24,664 bases of DNA from Cytophagaceae bacterium. Lineage in GTDB: Bacteria > Bacteroidota > Bacteroidia > Cytophagales > Spirosomataceae. Below, piece by piece: positions 8,699 to 16,729 of this stretch. Position 1 is the stretch's first letter, and each line of letters begins with the position of its first letter. The stretch covers positions 1 through 24,664 of the forward strand of contig JAIXRT010000245.1 in assembly GCA_027485075.1 (NCBI GenBank), given 5' to 3'. A program made the translations under genes and the position numbers. The notes below the pieces were generated by a model. It saw only the letters and a list, made by a program, of their open reading frames with translations. It did no database searches and was not told the DNA's origin.

Positions 8699-9022
8699 TT
8701 AAGCGTGCTTTAATAAGGTTTCTGACAAAACAGACTTCGGAATATTTCCACCTACCAAACGCTCCACCATTTCTCCATTCTTGAATACCATTAGCGTAGG
8801 AATCGAACGAATGCCTAATGAAGCTGGTACGGCTGAATTAGCATCCACATTCATTTTAGCTACAATCGCTTGACCCTCCACTTCTCCTGCTAATTCTTCA
8901 ACAACAGGTCCAATCATCTTACATGGTCCACACCACTCAGCCCAAAAATCAACCAATACCGGCGTTGATGTGCCAATCAATTCTTTAAAGTTGGCATCAG
9001 TTGCCTCTACATATTTTCCCAT
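8699..9022 (-). CDS. trxA: Thioredoxin
   Basis: Small cytoplasmic disulfide reductase. At 107 aa it is full length, with the classic active site WAEWCGPCK (27-35; Cys31 and Cys34), the buried Asp of VDFWAEW (Asp25), and the cis-proline loop GIRSIPTLMVF (Pro75). It lies 69 bp downstream of dnaE on the same strand, and no clear terminator separates them, so readthrough from dnaE is possible. A TAATTTTG box just upstream could also drive it alone. It is convergent with the aminotransferase, with the two stop codons touching. Confidence 0.96.
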   Translation of the reverse strand: MGKYVEATDANFKELIGTSTPVLVDFWAEWCGPCKMIGPVVEELAGEVEGQAIVAKMNVDANSAVPASLGIRSIPTLMVFKNGEMVERLVGGNIPKSVLSETLLKHA

Positions 9023-9044
9023 TTTCTAGATTATTTTAAAAATT

Positions 9045-9052
9045 CAAAATTA
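9045..9052 (-). promoter_or_regulatory. Possible trxA -7 promoter box (TAATTTTG)
   Basis: CAAAATTA on the plus strand reads TAATTTTG on the minus strand, a full match to the Bacteroidota -7 box, 23 nt upstream of the trxA ATG. I see no good TTG -33 element at 17-23 nt upstream, so the assignment is tentative. Confidence 0.35.
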
Positions 9053-9091
9053 AAACATTTCACGTATAAGAATAAGTTCCCTTTCAATAAA

Positions 9092-12000
9092 TTATGAAAT
9101 TAATTTGAAGGTAACATTTTCTAAGTCAGTCAATTCAGCAATCAATGGCTTTCCGATCCGAATTTGCATCTTACGTGACAGAAAATCCATCTGAAGTTTC
9201 TCTGCCTCATCAAAAACCTCTACAACTAACTTTTTAGTGCCTTTATTACGTTCGAGTACATCATGCAAATTATCCATTAAAGCAGGATTTAAATAGCGAA
9301 GGTCTAACATGAGCTTCAATTCCTTGGTTCTTTCCTCTAGAATCTCAGATAATAATTCGATCGATTGAATCTTAAATACCATTTGCTCCATGTAGCGATT
9401 TTTTTGTTGGTAAGTACCTTGTATATACAACATCCGGTCTTGACCTATAAATCGCTCAAACTCAATGTAATCCTTGCCAAACAGCGCAAATTCATAATTT
9501 CCAGCATAATCTTCTAACGTGAAAATCATGAATTGATTTCCATTCGCAGATGTACGCGTATTCACCTTAGAAACAATTCCAGCTATGGATTGTACCGCAT
9601 TCGGTCGAGAATCCAATAAGGTCGTATTCGAATTCGTGAAATTTTGAATCTCGACACGATATTCGTCCAATGGGTGACCCGAAATATAAACGCCTACGAC
9701 TTCTTTTTCATTTCGAAGTTGCTCCATGACAGACCACGGTTCAGATACAGGAAGTTTAGGTTTAACAATGTCATTACCCGTTCCTGCTCCAAGTTCACCA
9801 AATAGCGACTGCGTCGCTTCCGCTTTTAACTCAGCCATACGCGAAGCATAGCGAACAATTTTTTCAATAAATGTCGTATTCTCGTTATCCAGCGCAAAGT
9901 AATGCGAACGCTGCACCTCAGGGAAACAATCAAAGGCACCAGCAAGCGCTAATGATTCTAAACTCTTTTTATTTACCTGACGCACATTTATTCGCGATAC
10001 AAAATCAAAAATATCTTTATACTCACCACGTAGATTACGCTCTTCCACAATCGCATCGACTGCAGCCTCACCAACGCCCTTAATCGCACCAAGTCCAAAA
10101 CGTATTTGACCTTTTTTATTGACAGCAAATGATCGCGAGGATTCATTCACATCAGGAACAAGTAAAGTCAAGCCCATCCGCTTGCACTCATCCATGAAAA
10201 ACGTAATCTTTTCAATATTCCCTAATGAATTTGAAAGAACCGCAGACATATATTCCGACGGATAATTAGCTTTTAGATAACCCGTTTGATAAGCTACTAA
10301 TCCGTAACAAGTTGAATGGGATTTATTAAAGGCATATTGTGCAAATGCTTCCCAGTCGGTCCAAATCTTTTCCAACTTATCCGAAGGATGATTATTCGCT
10401 TGACCTCCTTCCATGAATTTACCCTTCATTTTGTCAATCGTCGCTTTGTCCTTCTTTCCCATGGCCTTACGAAGCACATCGGCATCGCCTTTGGAGAAAT
10501 TGGCCAATTTCTGTGATAACAACATTACCTGCTCCTGATAAACAGTAATTCCGTACGTATCCTTTAAATACTCTTCCATTTCTGGAACATCATATTCAAT
10601 CTTTTCACGTCCATGTTTACGCGCAATGTAATTAGGGATGTAAACCATAGGTCCTGGACGGAACAAGGCATTCATCGCAATCAAATCAGAAAACTGATCG
10701 GGCTTTAAATCCCTTAAGTGTTTCTGCATACCAGGCGATTCAAATTGGAAAGTCCCATTTGTTTCCGCTCGTTGGTACAATTCATAGGTTAATCGGTCGT
10801 CCAAAGGTAAATCATCCAAAACAATGGTTTCCCCATGATTCTGTTTAATCAATCGGACAGCCTCTTTTAAAATAGATAGGGTTTTTAACCCCAAAAAGTC
10901 CATTTTAATTACGCCTGCATTCTCAATGACAGAACCATCATATTGCGTAATCAATAAACTAACATCTTTAGATGATGCCACAGGCAAGATATCAGTCAAA
11001 TCAGAAGGAGCAATGATAATCCCCGCAGCATGTATACCCGTTCCACGAACAGATCCTTCCAATACCAATGCATTTTCAATGACCTCCGCAGGTAAACCGC
11101 CAGCCTCTTTAATTTGACGTAGTTGTTTAACCTGCTCAATCTCATCAGAATTCAAACCTTCTTTATCAGCTAAACTCTTATCCCCATTTAATGGCGCATT
11201 AAATATACGTTCTAAGGTAATTTTGGGCTTTTCTGGGACCAATTTAGCCAAAGCATTTGACTCAGAAAGTGGTAAATCAAGTACGCGTGCAACATCTTTA
11301 ATCGACATTTTAGCTGCCATCGTACCATAGGTAGCAATGTGCGCCACCTGATTTTTGCCGTATTTATCCACGACATAATCAATCACTTTTTGGCGACCTT
11401 CATCATCAAAGTCCGTATCTATATCGGGTAATGACTTACGATCTGGATTTAAAAAACGTTCAAAAAGAAGATTATATTTAATTGGGTCAATATTCGTAAT
11501 TCCCAAACAGTAAGCTACAACTGAGCCTGCCGCCGAGCCACGACCCGGTCCGACATAAACTCCTAAATCACGTCCAGCTTGAATAAAATCGGCTACAATC
11601 AAGAAATAACCGGCAAAACCCATGGTCTTGATCGTATACAACTCAAAACGAATGCGTTCCTCAACTACCTGGTCTATGTCGACATACCTCTTTTTCGCAC
11701 CCTCCATCGTTAGATGCTCCAAATAATCATCCTGATTGAGGAATTCAGTAGGAATCTGGAAGTTGGGCAACATGACATCCTTTGTCAACTTCAACGTTTC
11801 GACTTTGCCAACAATCTCATTGGTGTTATCAATAGCTTCCGGAACATGTGACCACAATTGGGTCATTTCTTCCGTCGTCTTGAAATAAAATTGATCATTA
11901 TAAAAAGCGAAACGCTTTCCCTTCATGTCAAAATCACCTTCGATATCCTTATAGGTAGGGGTAGCTTGCTTTTCTCCCGTATTGATACATAAAAGAATAT

Positions 12001-12655
12001 CATGGGCATTGGAATCTTTTTGATCCAAATAATGAGAATCATTTGAGGCAATAACTTTGACATTATACTTCTTAGCAAACTTTAACAAAACCTCGTTAAC
12101 AGTCTGTTGTTCAGGTATATAATGATTTTGAACTTCGATATAATAGTCTTCGCCAAATAGGTCCAGCCACCACTTAAATTCCTTTTCTGCTTCTTCTTCA
12201 CCATCACGTAAAATCGCTTGAGGCACAGATGCCCCTAAACAACAAGTTGTCGCAATTAAACCCTTATGGTATTTTAAAACGAGTTCCTTATCAATTCGTG
12301 GATACTTGGAATACATACCTTCCATAAATCCCAGCGAACACAATTTGACTAGGTTTTGATAACCCTCCGGATTCTTAGCCAGAAATAATTGATGATAACG
12401 CTTATCCTTGTCAATCTTCGTAAATGCCTGTTTATGGCGATCCTTTACCAGATAAAATTCACAACCCACAATCGGCTTAACCCCTTGCTTCCCAGCTTCC
12501 GCCACAAATTGAAACACCCCAAACATATTTCCATGGTCTGTTATCGCAACAGCTGGCATATTGTCCTCCTTTGCTTTTTTGAACATCGAAGAAATCTTTG
12601 ATGCGCCATCGAGCAAAGAAAATTGAGAATGATTATGTAAATGCGAAAACTGCAT
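9092..12655 (-). CDS. dnaE: DNA polymerase III alpha subunit
   Basis: Catalytic subunit of the replicative polymerase; 1187 aa, the DnaE1 type. The N-terminal PHP domain (about 1-280) keeps its metal ligands: HLHNHSQFSLLDG (5-17), TDHGN (39-43), GCEFY (64-68), TTCCLGA (136-142) and NDSHYL (205-210), unlike the degenerate E. coli PHP. The palm carries VGPGRGSAAGSVVAYCLG (368-385), PDIDTDF (410-416; catalytic Asp413 and Asp415) and the third Asp in MDFLGL (Asp586). A helix-hairpin-helix region follows (IRFGLGAIKGVGEAAVDAI, 851-869). QSLFGE (949-954) matches the beta-clamp-binding QxLF motif, and an OB fold starts near 1023. It is 6 bp downstream of the DUF2461 gene, so probably cotranscribed with it. 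Confidence 0.97.
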   Translation of the reverse strand: MQFSHLHNHSQFSLLDGASKISSMFKKAKEDNMPAVAITDHGNMFGVFQFVAEAGKQGVKPIVGCEFYLVKDRHKQAFTKIDKDKRYHQLFLAKNPEGYQNLVKLCSLGFMEGMYSKYPRIDKELVLKYHKGLIATTCCLGASVPQAILRDGEEEAEKEFKWWLDLFGEDYYIEVQNHYIPEQQTVNEVLLKFAKKYNVKVIASNDSHYLDQKDSNAHDILLCINTGEKQATPTYKDIEGDFDMKGKRFAFYNDQFYFKTTEEMTQLWSHVPEAIDNTNEIVGKVETLKLTKDVMLPNFQIPTEFLNQDDYLEHLTMEGAKKRYVDIDQVVEERIRFELYTIKTMGFAGYFLIVADFIQAGRDLGVYVGPGRGSAAGSVVAYCLGITNIDPIKYNLLFERFLNPDRKSLPDIDTDFDDEGRQKVIDYVVDKYGKNQVAHIATYGTMAAKMSIKDVARVLDLPLSESNALAKLVPEKPKITLERIFNAPLNGDKSLADKEGLNSDEIEQVKQLRQIKEAGGLPAEVIENALVLEGSVRGTGIHAAGIIIAPSDLTDILPVASSKDVSLLITQYDGSVIENAGVIKMDFLGLKTLSILKEAVRLIKQNHGETIVLDDLPLDDRLTYELYQRAETNGTFQFESPGMQKHLRDLKPDQFSDLIAMNALFRPGPMVYIPNYIARKHGREKIEYDVPEMEEYLKDTYGITVYQEQVMLLSQKLANFSKGDADVLRKAMGKKDKATIDKMKGKFMEGGQANNHPSDKLEKIWTDWEAFAQYAFNKSHSTCYGLVAYQTGYLKANYPSEYMSAVLSNSLGNIEKITFFMDECKRMGLTLLVPDVNESSRSFAVNKKGQIRFGLGAIKGVGEAAVDAIVEERNLRGEYKDIFDFVSRINVRQVNKKSLESLALAGAFDCFPEVQRSHYFALDNENTTFIEKIVRYASRMAELKAEATQSLFGELGAGTGNDIVKPKLPVSEPWSVMEQLRNEKEVVGVYISGHPLDEYRVEIQNFTNSNTTLLDSRPNAVQSIAGIVSKVNTRTSANGNQFMIFTLEDYAGNYEFALFGKDYIEFERFIGQDRMLYIQGTYQQKNRYMEQMVFKIQSIELLSEILEERTKELKLMLDLRYLNPALMDNLHDVLERNKGTKKLVVEVFDEAEKLQMDFLSRKMQIRIGKPLIAELTDLENVTFKLIS

Positions 12656-12661
12656 AAAATA

Positions 12662-13345
12662 TTAAGCTTTTAAAAAGGGTTCTTTATCAAAAAATGTGGC
12701 ATTCAAGAAATCCAAAAATGGCTTTAATTGCATGGCGGCCAACATTAACTTCGAGGTAAAATCAGGTGAGACAAGTTCATTGTCTGAAAAATGATGCCAA
12801 TAAAACAATTGCTTACGCCGCAAATAGACCTCATCATCTGGATCTGGATCAAAACCTTTGGGATTTTTTTTCAACAAATCACCTTCTGCTTCACCAAAAA
12901 GCTTAACAAATGAAGGAGATTCAACGATTCCTCGAAGTGTTGCACCATTATAATCTACTTCTTGACGGTAAGCGGCCAACTGCTCAGGGGTGGGATTATA
13001 CATTCCTCCGCCTAAAAATGATTTACCACCGGGCTCGATGTGCAAATAATAATCCATGTAACCAGACTTCCGACCACCTTCAGAGAAACTCGCCGAAAAC
13101 CACGTTTTATACGGATCCTTATTCTTTGAAAAACGAACGTCGCGGTAAAGACGATAGGAACAGTGCTTCTTTAATACACCATCCATATTTTCAAAAGCGG
13201 AAAATTCCTGAATCAATTGTTCAATCAATCCATCAAATAAGGCCTTTTCTGATTCATAGCTAGCTTTATGCTCAGCAAACCACTCGCGTGAATTGTGCTG
13301 TTTCAATTCCGATAAAAAAGCTAAAAGGCTAGGGGAGATAGACAT
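12662..13345 (-). CDS. DUF2461 family protein
   Basis: A 227-aa soluble protein of the DUF2461/TIGR02453 family, common in Bacteroidota and of unknown function. Family hallmarks visible: NSREWFAEHKASYE near the N-terminus (18-31), YRLYRDVRFSKNKDPYKTWF (64-83), YYLHIEPGGKSFLGGGMYNP (99-118) and PKGFDPDPDDE (162-172). No signal peptide or membrane segment. It is the first gene of a minus-strand unit with dnaE (6-bp gap) and is divergent from trpS across 107 bp. Cotranscription with dnaE does not itself imply a replication role. Confidence 0.88.
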   Translation of the reverse strand: MSISPSLLAFLSELKQHNSREWFAEHKASYESEKALFDGLIEQLIQEFSAFENMDGVLKKHCSYRLYRDVRFSKNKDPYKTWFSASFSEGGRKSGYMDYYLHIEPGGKSFLGGGMYNPTPEQLAAYRQEVDYNGATLRGIVESPSFVKLFGEAEGDLLKKNPKGFDPDPDDEVYLRRKQLFYWHHFSDNELVSPDFTSKLMLAAMQLKPFLDFLNATFFDKEPFLKA

Positions 13346-13452
13346 GAATCAATGAACCAAAATAGAAACGAAATTAGCGATTCTTTCCCAAAATAAATTG
13401 GGAGAATTGATTGAATTTAATGATTTTTGTGAAATTTATTAAAATAGTCATT

Positions 13453-14424
13453 ATGCGCATTTTAACAGGGATTCAGTCCTCAGGTAAACCACATTTAGGA
13501 AATATTTTGGGAGCTATTCTACCTGCCATTGAACTTTCTAAAAAACCGGGCAACGAATCTTTTTTGTTTATCGCTGATTTACATACCCTGACAAGTTTGC
13601 GTGATGGGGAACAAATTCGAGCCAATACATTATCCATTGCGGCAGCGTGGTTGGCTTTCGGATTCGATACCGAAAATAATTACTTCTACCGTCAATCCAA
13701 ATTAGCCGCTTATCATACGGAATTAATGTGGTACTTAAACTGCATTACACCATTTCCCATGCTAGCAAACGCGCACAGCTTTAAAGATAAATCTGCCCAA
13801 ATGGCGCAAGTGAATGCCGGACTTTTCACCTATCCTGTGTTACAAGCCGCAGACATCTTACTCTATGATGCCGAACTTATTCCAGTAGGAAAGGATCAAC
13901 GCCAGCATATTGAAATGACGCGTGACATCGCTGGAACATTTAATCGCATGGCACAAAAAGACATCTTTGTGATTCCTGAAGCTGCTATTAATGAATCTGT
14001 CATGACGATTCCAGGGATAGACGGCAACAAAATGAGTAAATCACTGAATAACTACATTGATATTTTTCTACCAGAAAAGGACCTGTTGAAACAAATCAAA
14101 AAAATTGAATCTGATTCAACTCCTTTGGAAGACCCTAAAGATCCATCAACAGACATTACTTTTAAACTGTATAGCTTGTTGGCTTCACCCGAAGAAACAG
14201 CTGAAATGCATGCCAATTACGTCCGTGGAGGATATGGATATGGCCACGCGAAACAAGCCTTACACGAAATGATGTTGCGTTATTTCAAAGAGGCACGTGA
14301 GAAATTTGACTTTTATATCAACAATCCGGATGTGATTGAAGAAAAACTAGCAGAAGGTGAACGTAAAGTTGAACCTATAGCTAAACAAACCTTGGGACGA
14401 GCTCGGGAACACTTTAAATTTTAG
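13453..14424 (+). CDS. trpS: Tryptophanyl-tRNA synthetase
   Basis: Charges tRNA-Trp. 323 aa, a compact class Ic synthetase. The HIGH-equivalent is PHLGN (13-17) and the second signature is KMSKS (193-197). AADILLYDAELIPVGKDQRQ (132-151) is the tryptophan pocket helix, with Asp136 at the position that contacts the indole nitrogen in the Bacillus enzyme. The frame opens at an ATG at 13411, but the first 14 residues from there are a low-complexity hydrophobic string; MRILTGIQSSGKPHLGN from 13453 is the standard start. The TAG is followed with no gap by the ATG of the PAP2 gene, so the two are translationally coupled or at least cotranscribed. Confidence 0.96.
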   Translation: MRILTGIQSSGKPHLGNILGAILPAIELSKKPGNESFLFIADLHTLTSLRDGEQIRANTLSIAAAWLAFGFDTENNYFYRQSKLAAYHTELMWYLNCITPFPMLANAHSFKDKSAQMAQVNAGLFTYPVLQAADILLYDAELIPVGKDQRQHIEMTRDIAGTFNRMAQKDIFVIPEAAINESVMTIPGIDGNKMSKSLNNYIDIFLPEKDLLKQIKKIESDSTPLEDPKDPSTDITFKLYSLLASPEETAEMHANYVRGGYGYGHAKQALHEMMLRYFKEAREKFDFYINNPDVIEEKLAEGERKVEPIAKQTLGRAREHFKF

Positions 14425-14973
14425 ATGATGTTTCCAGCATGGGATCAAAACTTATTTAGGTTAATCAATGAATGGCATAGCCATGCAGCGGATCCAATCA
14501 TGCAATTTTTATCCGACAAATATGTTTGGATTCCATTGTATGCATATCTCATATGGAAATTGTTCAAACACAACCCTAAAACAATTAAGGCTAGCATTTT
14601 TTATTTAGTGCTAACGATTGTTTGGGCTGACCAAATATCTTCTTCCATCTTAAAACCACTGGTTAAACGGCTTCGACCAAGTCATGTACCGGAATTCCAA
14701 ACATGGATTCATATGCCAAACGGACCTGGGGGACTTTATGGCTTTTGCTCATCCCATGCTGCAAATGCATTTGCAATGGCCGTGGGGTTCTATTTACTGA
14801 CTCGACATAAACCTTTGGGTATCGCATTACTAATTTGGGCTAGCCTCATAGCATATAGTCGAATCTATTTAGGCGTCCATTATCCGTTAGATGTAATCAC
14901 TGGTGCGGTAATTGGCACAACCGGAGCTGTCATTCTGAAACAATTCGTTTACGACAAACTAGTTAAAAACTGA
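14425..14973 (+). CDS. PAP2 superfamily membrane phosphatase
   Basis: A 182-aa integral membrane phosphatase of the phosphatidic acid phosphatase type 2 family. The three catalytic motifs are complete: KPLVKRLRP (77-85, KX6RP), SSHAANAF (109-116, matching PSGH, with His111) and SRIYLGVHYPLD (145-156, with His152). About five hydrophobic helices surround them. Members dephosphorylate undecaprenyl pyrophosphate, phosphatidic acid or lipid A; the substrate here is not decidable, but the small size fits an undecaprenyl-PP or phospholipid phosphatase. The ATG at 14425 directly follows the trpS stop (a second ATG at 14428 is equally possible). The last 25 bp overlap the convergent acyl-CoA reductase gene. 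Confidence 0.9.
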   Translation: MMFPAWDQNLFRLINEWHSHAADPIMQFLSDKYVWIPLYAYLIWKLFKHNPKTIKASIFYLVLTIVWADQISSSILKPLVKRLRPSHVPEFQTWIHMPNGPGGLYGFCSSHAANAFAMAVGFYLLTRHKPLGIALLIWASLIAYSRIYLGVHYPLDVITGAVIGTTGAVILKQFVYDKLVKN

Positions 14974-15950
14974 TACGTATTGATACCATCAGCAAAATCA
15001 TCTAAAGCCGGGTTTTGCGATTGGCCAAATGGAATGTAGTTTGAGCCTACCACGCATTGAATTTTCTCATCACTACTTGCCAACCAATCAGTAAGTTCGT
15101 TTTCAGAAGCATATCGGTGCACATGTAAAACGCCAACAGGGGAGACCAAGGTATCATTTTCGGTTACAATCAGATTGCCTAAATCAAAATGTGGAATTTG
15201 ATTCAGTAGATATAATGTTTTGTGATACTGGTAATTATTGGAATACTTCGTATGATCTAACACCCAATCTTCTAATGTCAAAACATCAAACAAGGGAACT
15301 AAATCCATTGAATCAGGAACAGCTATTGTAGACACATTGCGACAACCTAATCCATAATACATAAATATATCAGATGCTAGTTGCTTAAAATCATCAGCGG
15401 TTTCATTTCCCGAAAGCACAGCTACCGAACTCCTATTTTTACGAATTAGATGCGGGATCTTAGCAAAATAATTCACAAAATAGCCAGAAGAAAAATCTGA
15501 ACCCGTAGCAATAACCGCATCAGTGCCAGACATGCGCTCTTGAATCTCCACTTTATAATCAGAATCGAATGAATTAATTAATTCAATATACATTGTCATT
15601 AAAGACCGATCTTGCGAACTTAATTTAACGATAGCCTGGTGCCCGCTCGCAACGGTCATGAGTAGATCATGCATACCAACGGCTGGCAGATTTCCAGGTA
15701 ATATCAAACCTACTTTTTTCGGGTTATCTTGTATAGGAGCTCCATATTGATCGAAAAAATCCTCCCAACGTGAAGCGTCTAAAAATTGTTCCGCTATAGC
15801 CTCCATCGCATTTCGAATAAGCAAATCTGAAAACCATGCATTCTCATTTTTAGCTTTTTCTATAAATAATTCTATTTTTTCCTGATTAGTTGAATCAGAA
15901 AAGTATGCGTTTAGAAATGAAACTAGGTTAATAAAACGTTCTTTTTTCAT
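14949..15950 (-). CDS. LuxC-like acyl-CoA reductase family protein
   Basis: A 333-aa member of the acyl-CoA reductase family (LuxC, aldehyde-dehydrogenase fold), which reduces activated acyl groups to aldehydes with NADPH. VGLILPGNLPAVGMHDLL (80-97) is the nucleotide-binding stretch of the family, and YYGLGCRNVS (198-207) holds the candidate catalytic Cys203. It is shorter than LuxC (about 480 aa) and typical of the compact Bacteroidota versions. It is divergent from a dicluster ferredoxin gene, a pairing I recall from other Bacteroidota. The physiological substrate is unknown. Its 3' end overlaps the PAP2 gene by 25 bp on the opposite strand. Confidence 0.82.
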   Translation of the reverse strand: MKKERFINLVSFLNAYFSDSTNQEKIELFIEKAKNENAWFSDLLIRNAMEAIAEQFLDASRWEDFFDQYGAPIQDNPKKVGLILPGNLPAVGMHDLLMTVASGHQAIVKLSSQDRSLMTMYIELINSFDSDYKVEIQERMSGTDAVIATGSDFSSGYFVNYFAKIPHLIRKNRSSVAVLSGNETADDFKQLASDIFMYYGLGCRNVSTIAVPDSMDLVPLFDVLTLEDWVLDHTKYSNNYQYHKTLYLLNQIPHFDLGNLIVTENDTLVSPVGVLHVHRYASENELTDWLASSDEKIQCVVGSNYIPFGQSQNPALDDFADGINTYQFLTSLS

Positions 15951-16030
15951 ATTAGGAGACCCATTTAATTAAATGTGGATACACAAAGGTCATAAAAAAC
16001 ATGAATAGTCATTATAAAATATTTACTATT

Positions 16031-16058
16031 CAAAATTACTTATGTAAATTGCACAAAA
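16031..16058 (-). promoter_or_regulatory. Possible promoter of the acyl-CoA reductase gene
   Basis: On the minus strand TTTTG (plus 16054-16058) and TAATTTTG (plus 16031-16038, full match to the -7 box) occur in the AT-rich 123-bp divergent region. The spacer, 15 nt counted from TTG, is shorter than usual. The predicted leader would be about 75 nt. Confidence 0.33.
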
Positions 16059-16073
16059 TTTTTAATACTTGTT

Positions 16074-16424
16074 ATGGCAATTATCATCACTGACGAATGT
16101 ATTAACTGTGGAGCATGCGAACCCGAATGCCCTAATACAGCCATTTATGAAGGAGGAGTAGAGTGGACTTGGGCTGGAGGAACGGCTTTAACTGAAGTGG
16201 AACTAGAAGATGGATCATCCATGGATGCTAAATCACCTGTTGACCCTATATCAGAAGAGTTCTACTATATTGTACCAGATAAATGCACTGAATGTACTGG
16301 ATTTCATGAGGAGCCACAATGTGCTGCCGTTTGTCCGGTTGATTGCTGTGTACCAGATCCAGATCACGTAGAGGATAAAGAAACTTTAGAAGCTAAGAAA
16401 GCTTGGTTACATGCAGAAGCATAA
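16074..16424 (+). CDS. 2[4Fe-4S] ferredoxin with inter-cluster insertion
   Basis: A 116-aa cytoplasmic electron carrier. The first cluster motif is [12 protein letters not shown] (9-20; Cys9, 12, 15, 19). The second is CTEC (71-74), then Cys83 and Cys87 in [12 protein letters not shown], with eight residues between the second and third cysteines as in Allochromatium-type ferredoxins, plus extra Cys91 and Cys92. About 50 residues, acidic and containing WTWAGGTAL, separate the two motifs, and an acidic tail ([17 protein letters not shown]) follows, making it longer than minimal ferredoxins. Divergence from the acyl-CoA reductase suggests, but does not prove, a shared redox task. A strong terminator follows. 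Confidence 0.93.
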   Translation: MAIIITDECINCGACEPECPNTAIYEGGVEWTWAGGTALTEVELEDGSSMDAKSPVDPISEEFYYIVPDKCTECTGFHEEPQCAAVCPVDCCVPDPDHVEDKETLEAKKAWLHAEA

Positions 16425-16445
16425 GTAAAACATATTCATATAAAG

Positions 16446-16474
16446 AAAGCCCATCAATCGATGGGCTTTTTTTT
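16446..16474 (+). terminator. Intrinsic terminator of the ferredoxin gene
   Basis: A 10-bp perfect stem (AAAGCCCATC at 16446-16455 with GATGGGCTTT at 16460-16469), a 4-nt loop AATC and an uninterrupted run of eight T (16467-16474), 22 bp after the ferredoxin stop. It separates ferredoxin from the porin-amtB unit. Confidence 0.93.
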
Positions 16475-16729
16475 GGCCCTTATCAAATAAACATTTAAGA
16501 AATAGCATTTTACATATATTCAAAATTGAGGTTTATATTTTTACTTATTTTTATTTATTTTTTGCATTTTCATTAAAAACAGGTTTAATTTTTAACCTTA
16601 TTTTTATCATTTTCTGTATTTTTTACAATTATTAGTTAATTTTTGTTCGAATTTATTTGGATAATACAATTTATTGTCGAACCTTTGAAATGTAGTCAAG
16701 CATTTATAAACACTTAAACAATCGCACAC
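16475..16729 (+). other. AT-rich regulatory region upstream of porin-amtB
   Basis: With the terminator before it, this is the only gene-free stretch of just over 300 bp (16425-16729). No ORF or RNA gene is seen. It is strikingly T-rich on the plus strand. It contains two short inverted repeats that could be operators: AGGTT/AACCT arms at 16581-16598 (8-nt spacer), and GTTCGA at 16645-16650 with TCGAAC at 16677-16682 (26-nt spacer). The second pair flanks and partly overlaps the predicted promoter. Ammonium-transport genes are usually nitrogen-regulated, so a regulator site is expected, but I do not recognise a known one. Confidence 0.4.
16656..16687 (+). promoter_or_regulatory. Predicted porin-amtB promoter
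   Basis: TTTG at 16656-16659, a 20-nt spacer and AACCTTTG at 16680-16687 (7 of 8 match to TAnnTTTG). The start would fall near 16691, leaving a leader of about 40 nt. The right half of the GTTCGA/TCGAAC inverted repeat overlaps the -7 box, so a protein bound there could block it. Confidence 0.35.

Noticed and set aside
13411..13452. Upstream ATG for trpS
   Set aside because: It adds 14 low-complexity residues before the standard MRILTGIQSSGKPH start, in what looks like promoter DNA.
13346..13452. Promoters in the DUF2461/trpS divergent gap
   Set aside because: Promoters must exist here, but only matches with mismatched -7 boxes and wrong spacing were found (for example TAAATTGG, TAATTTCG), so none is called.
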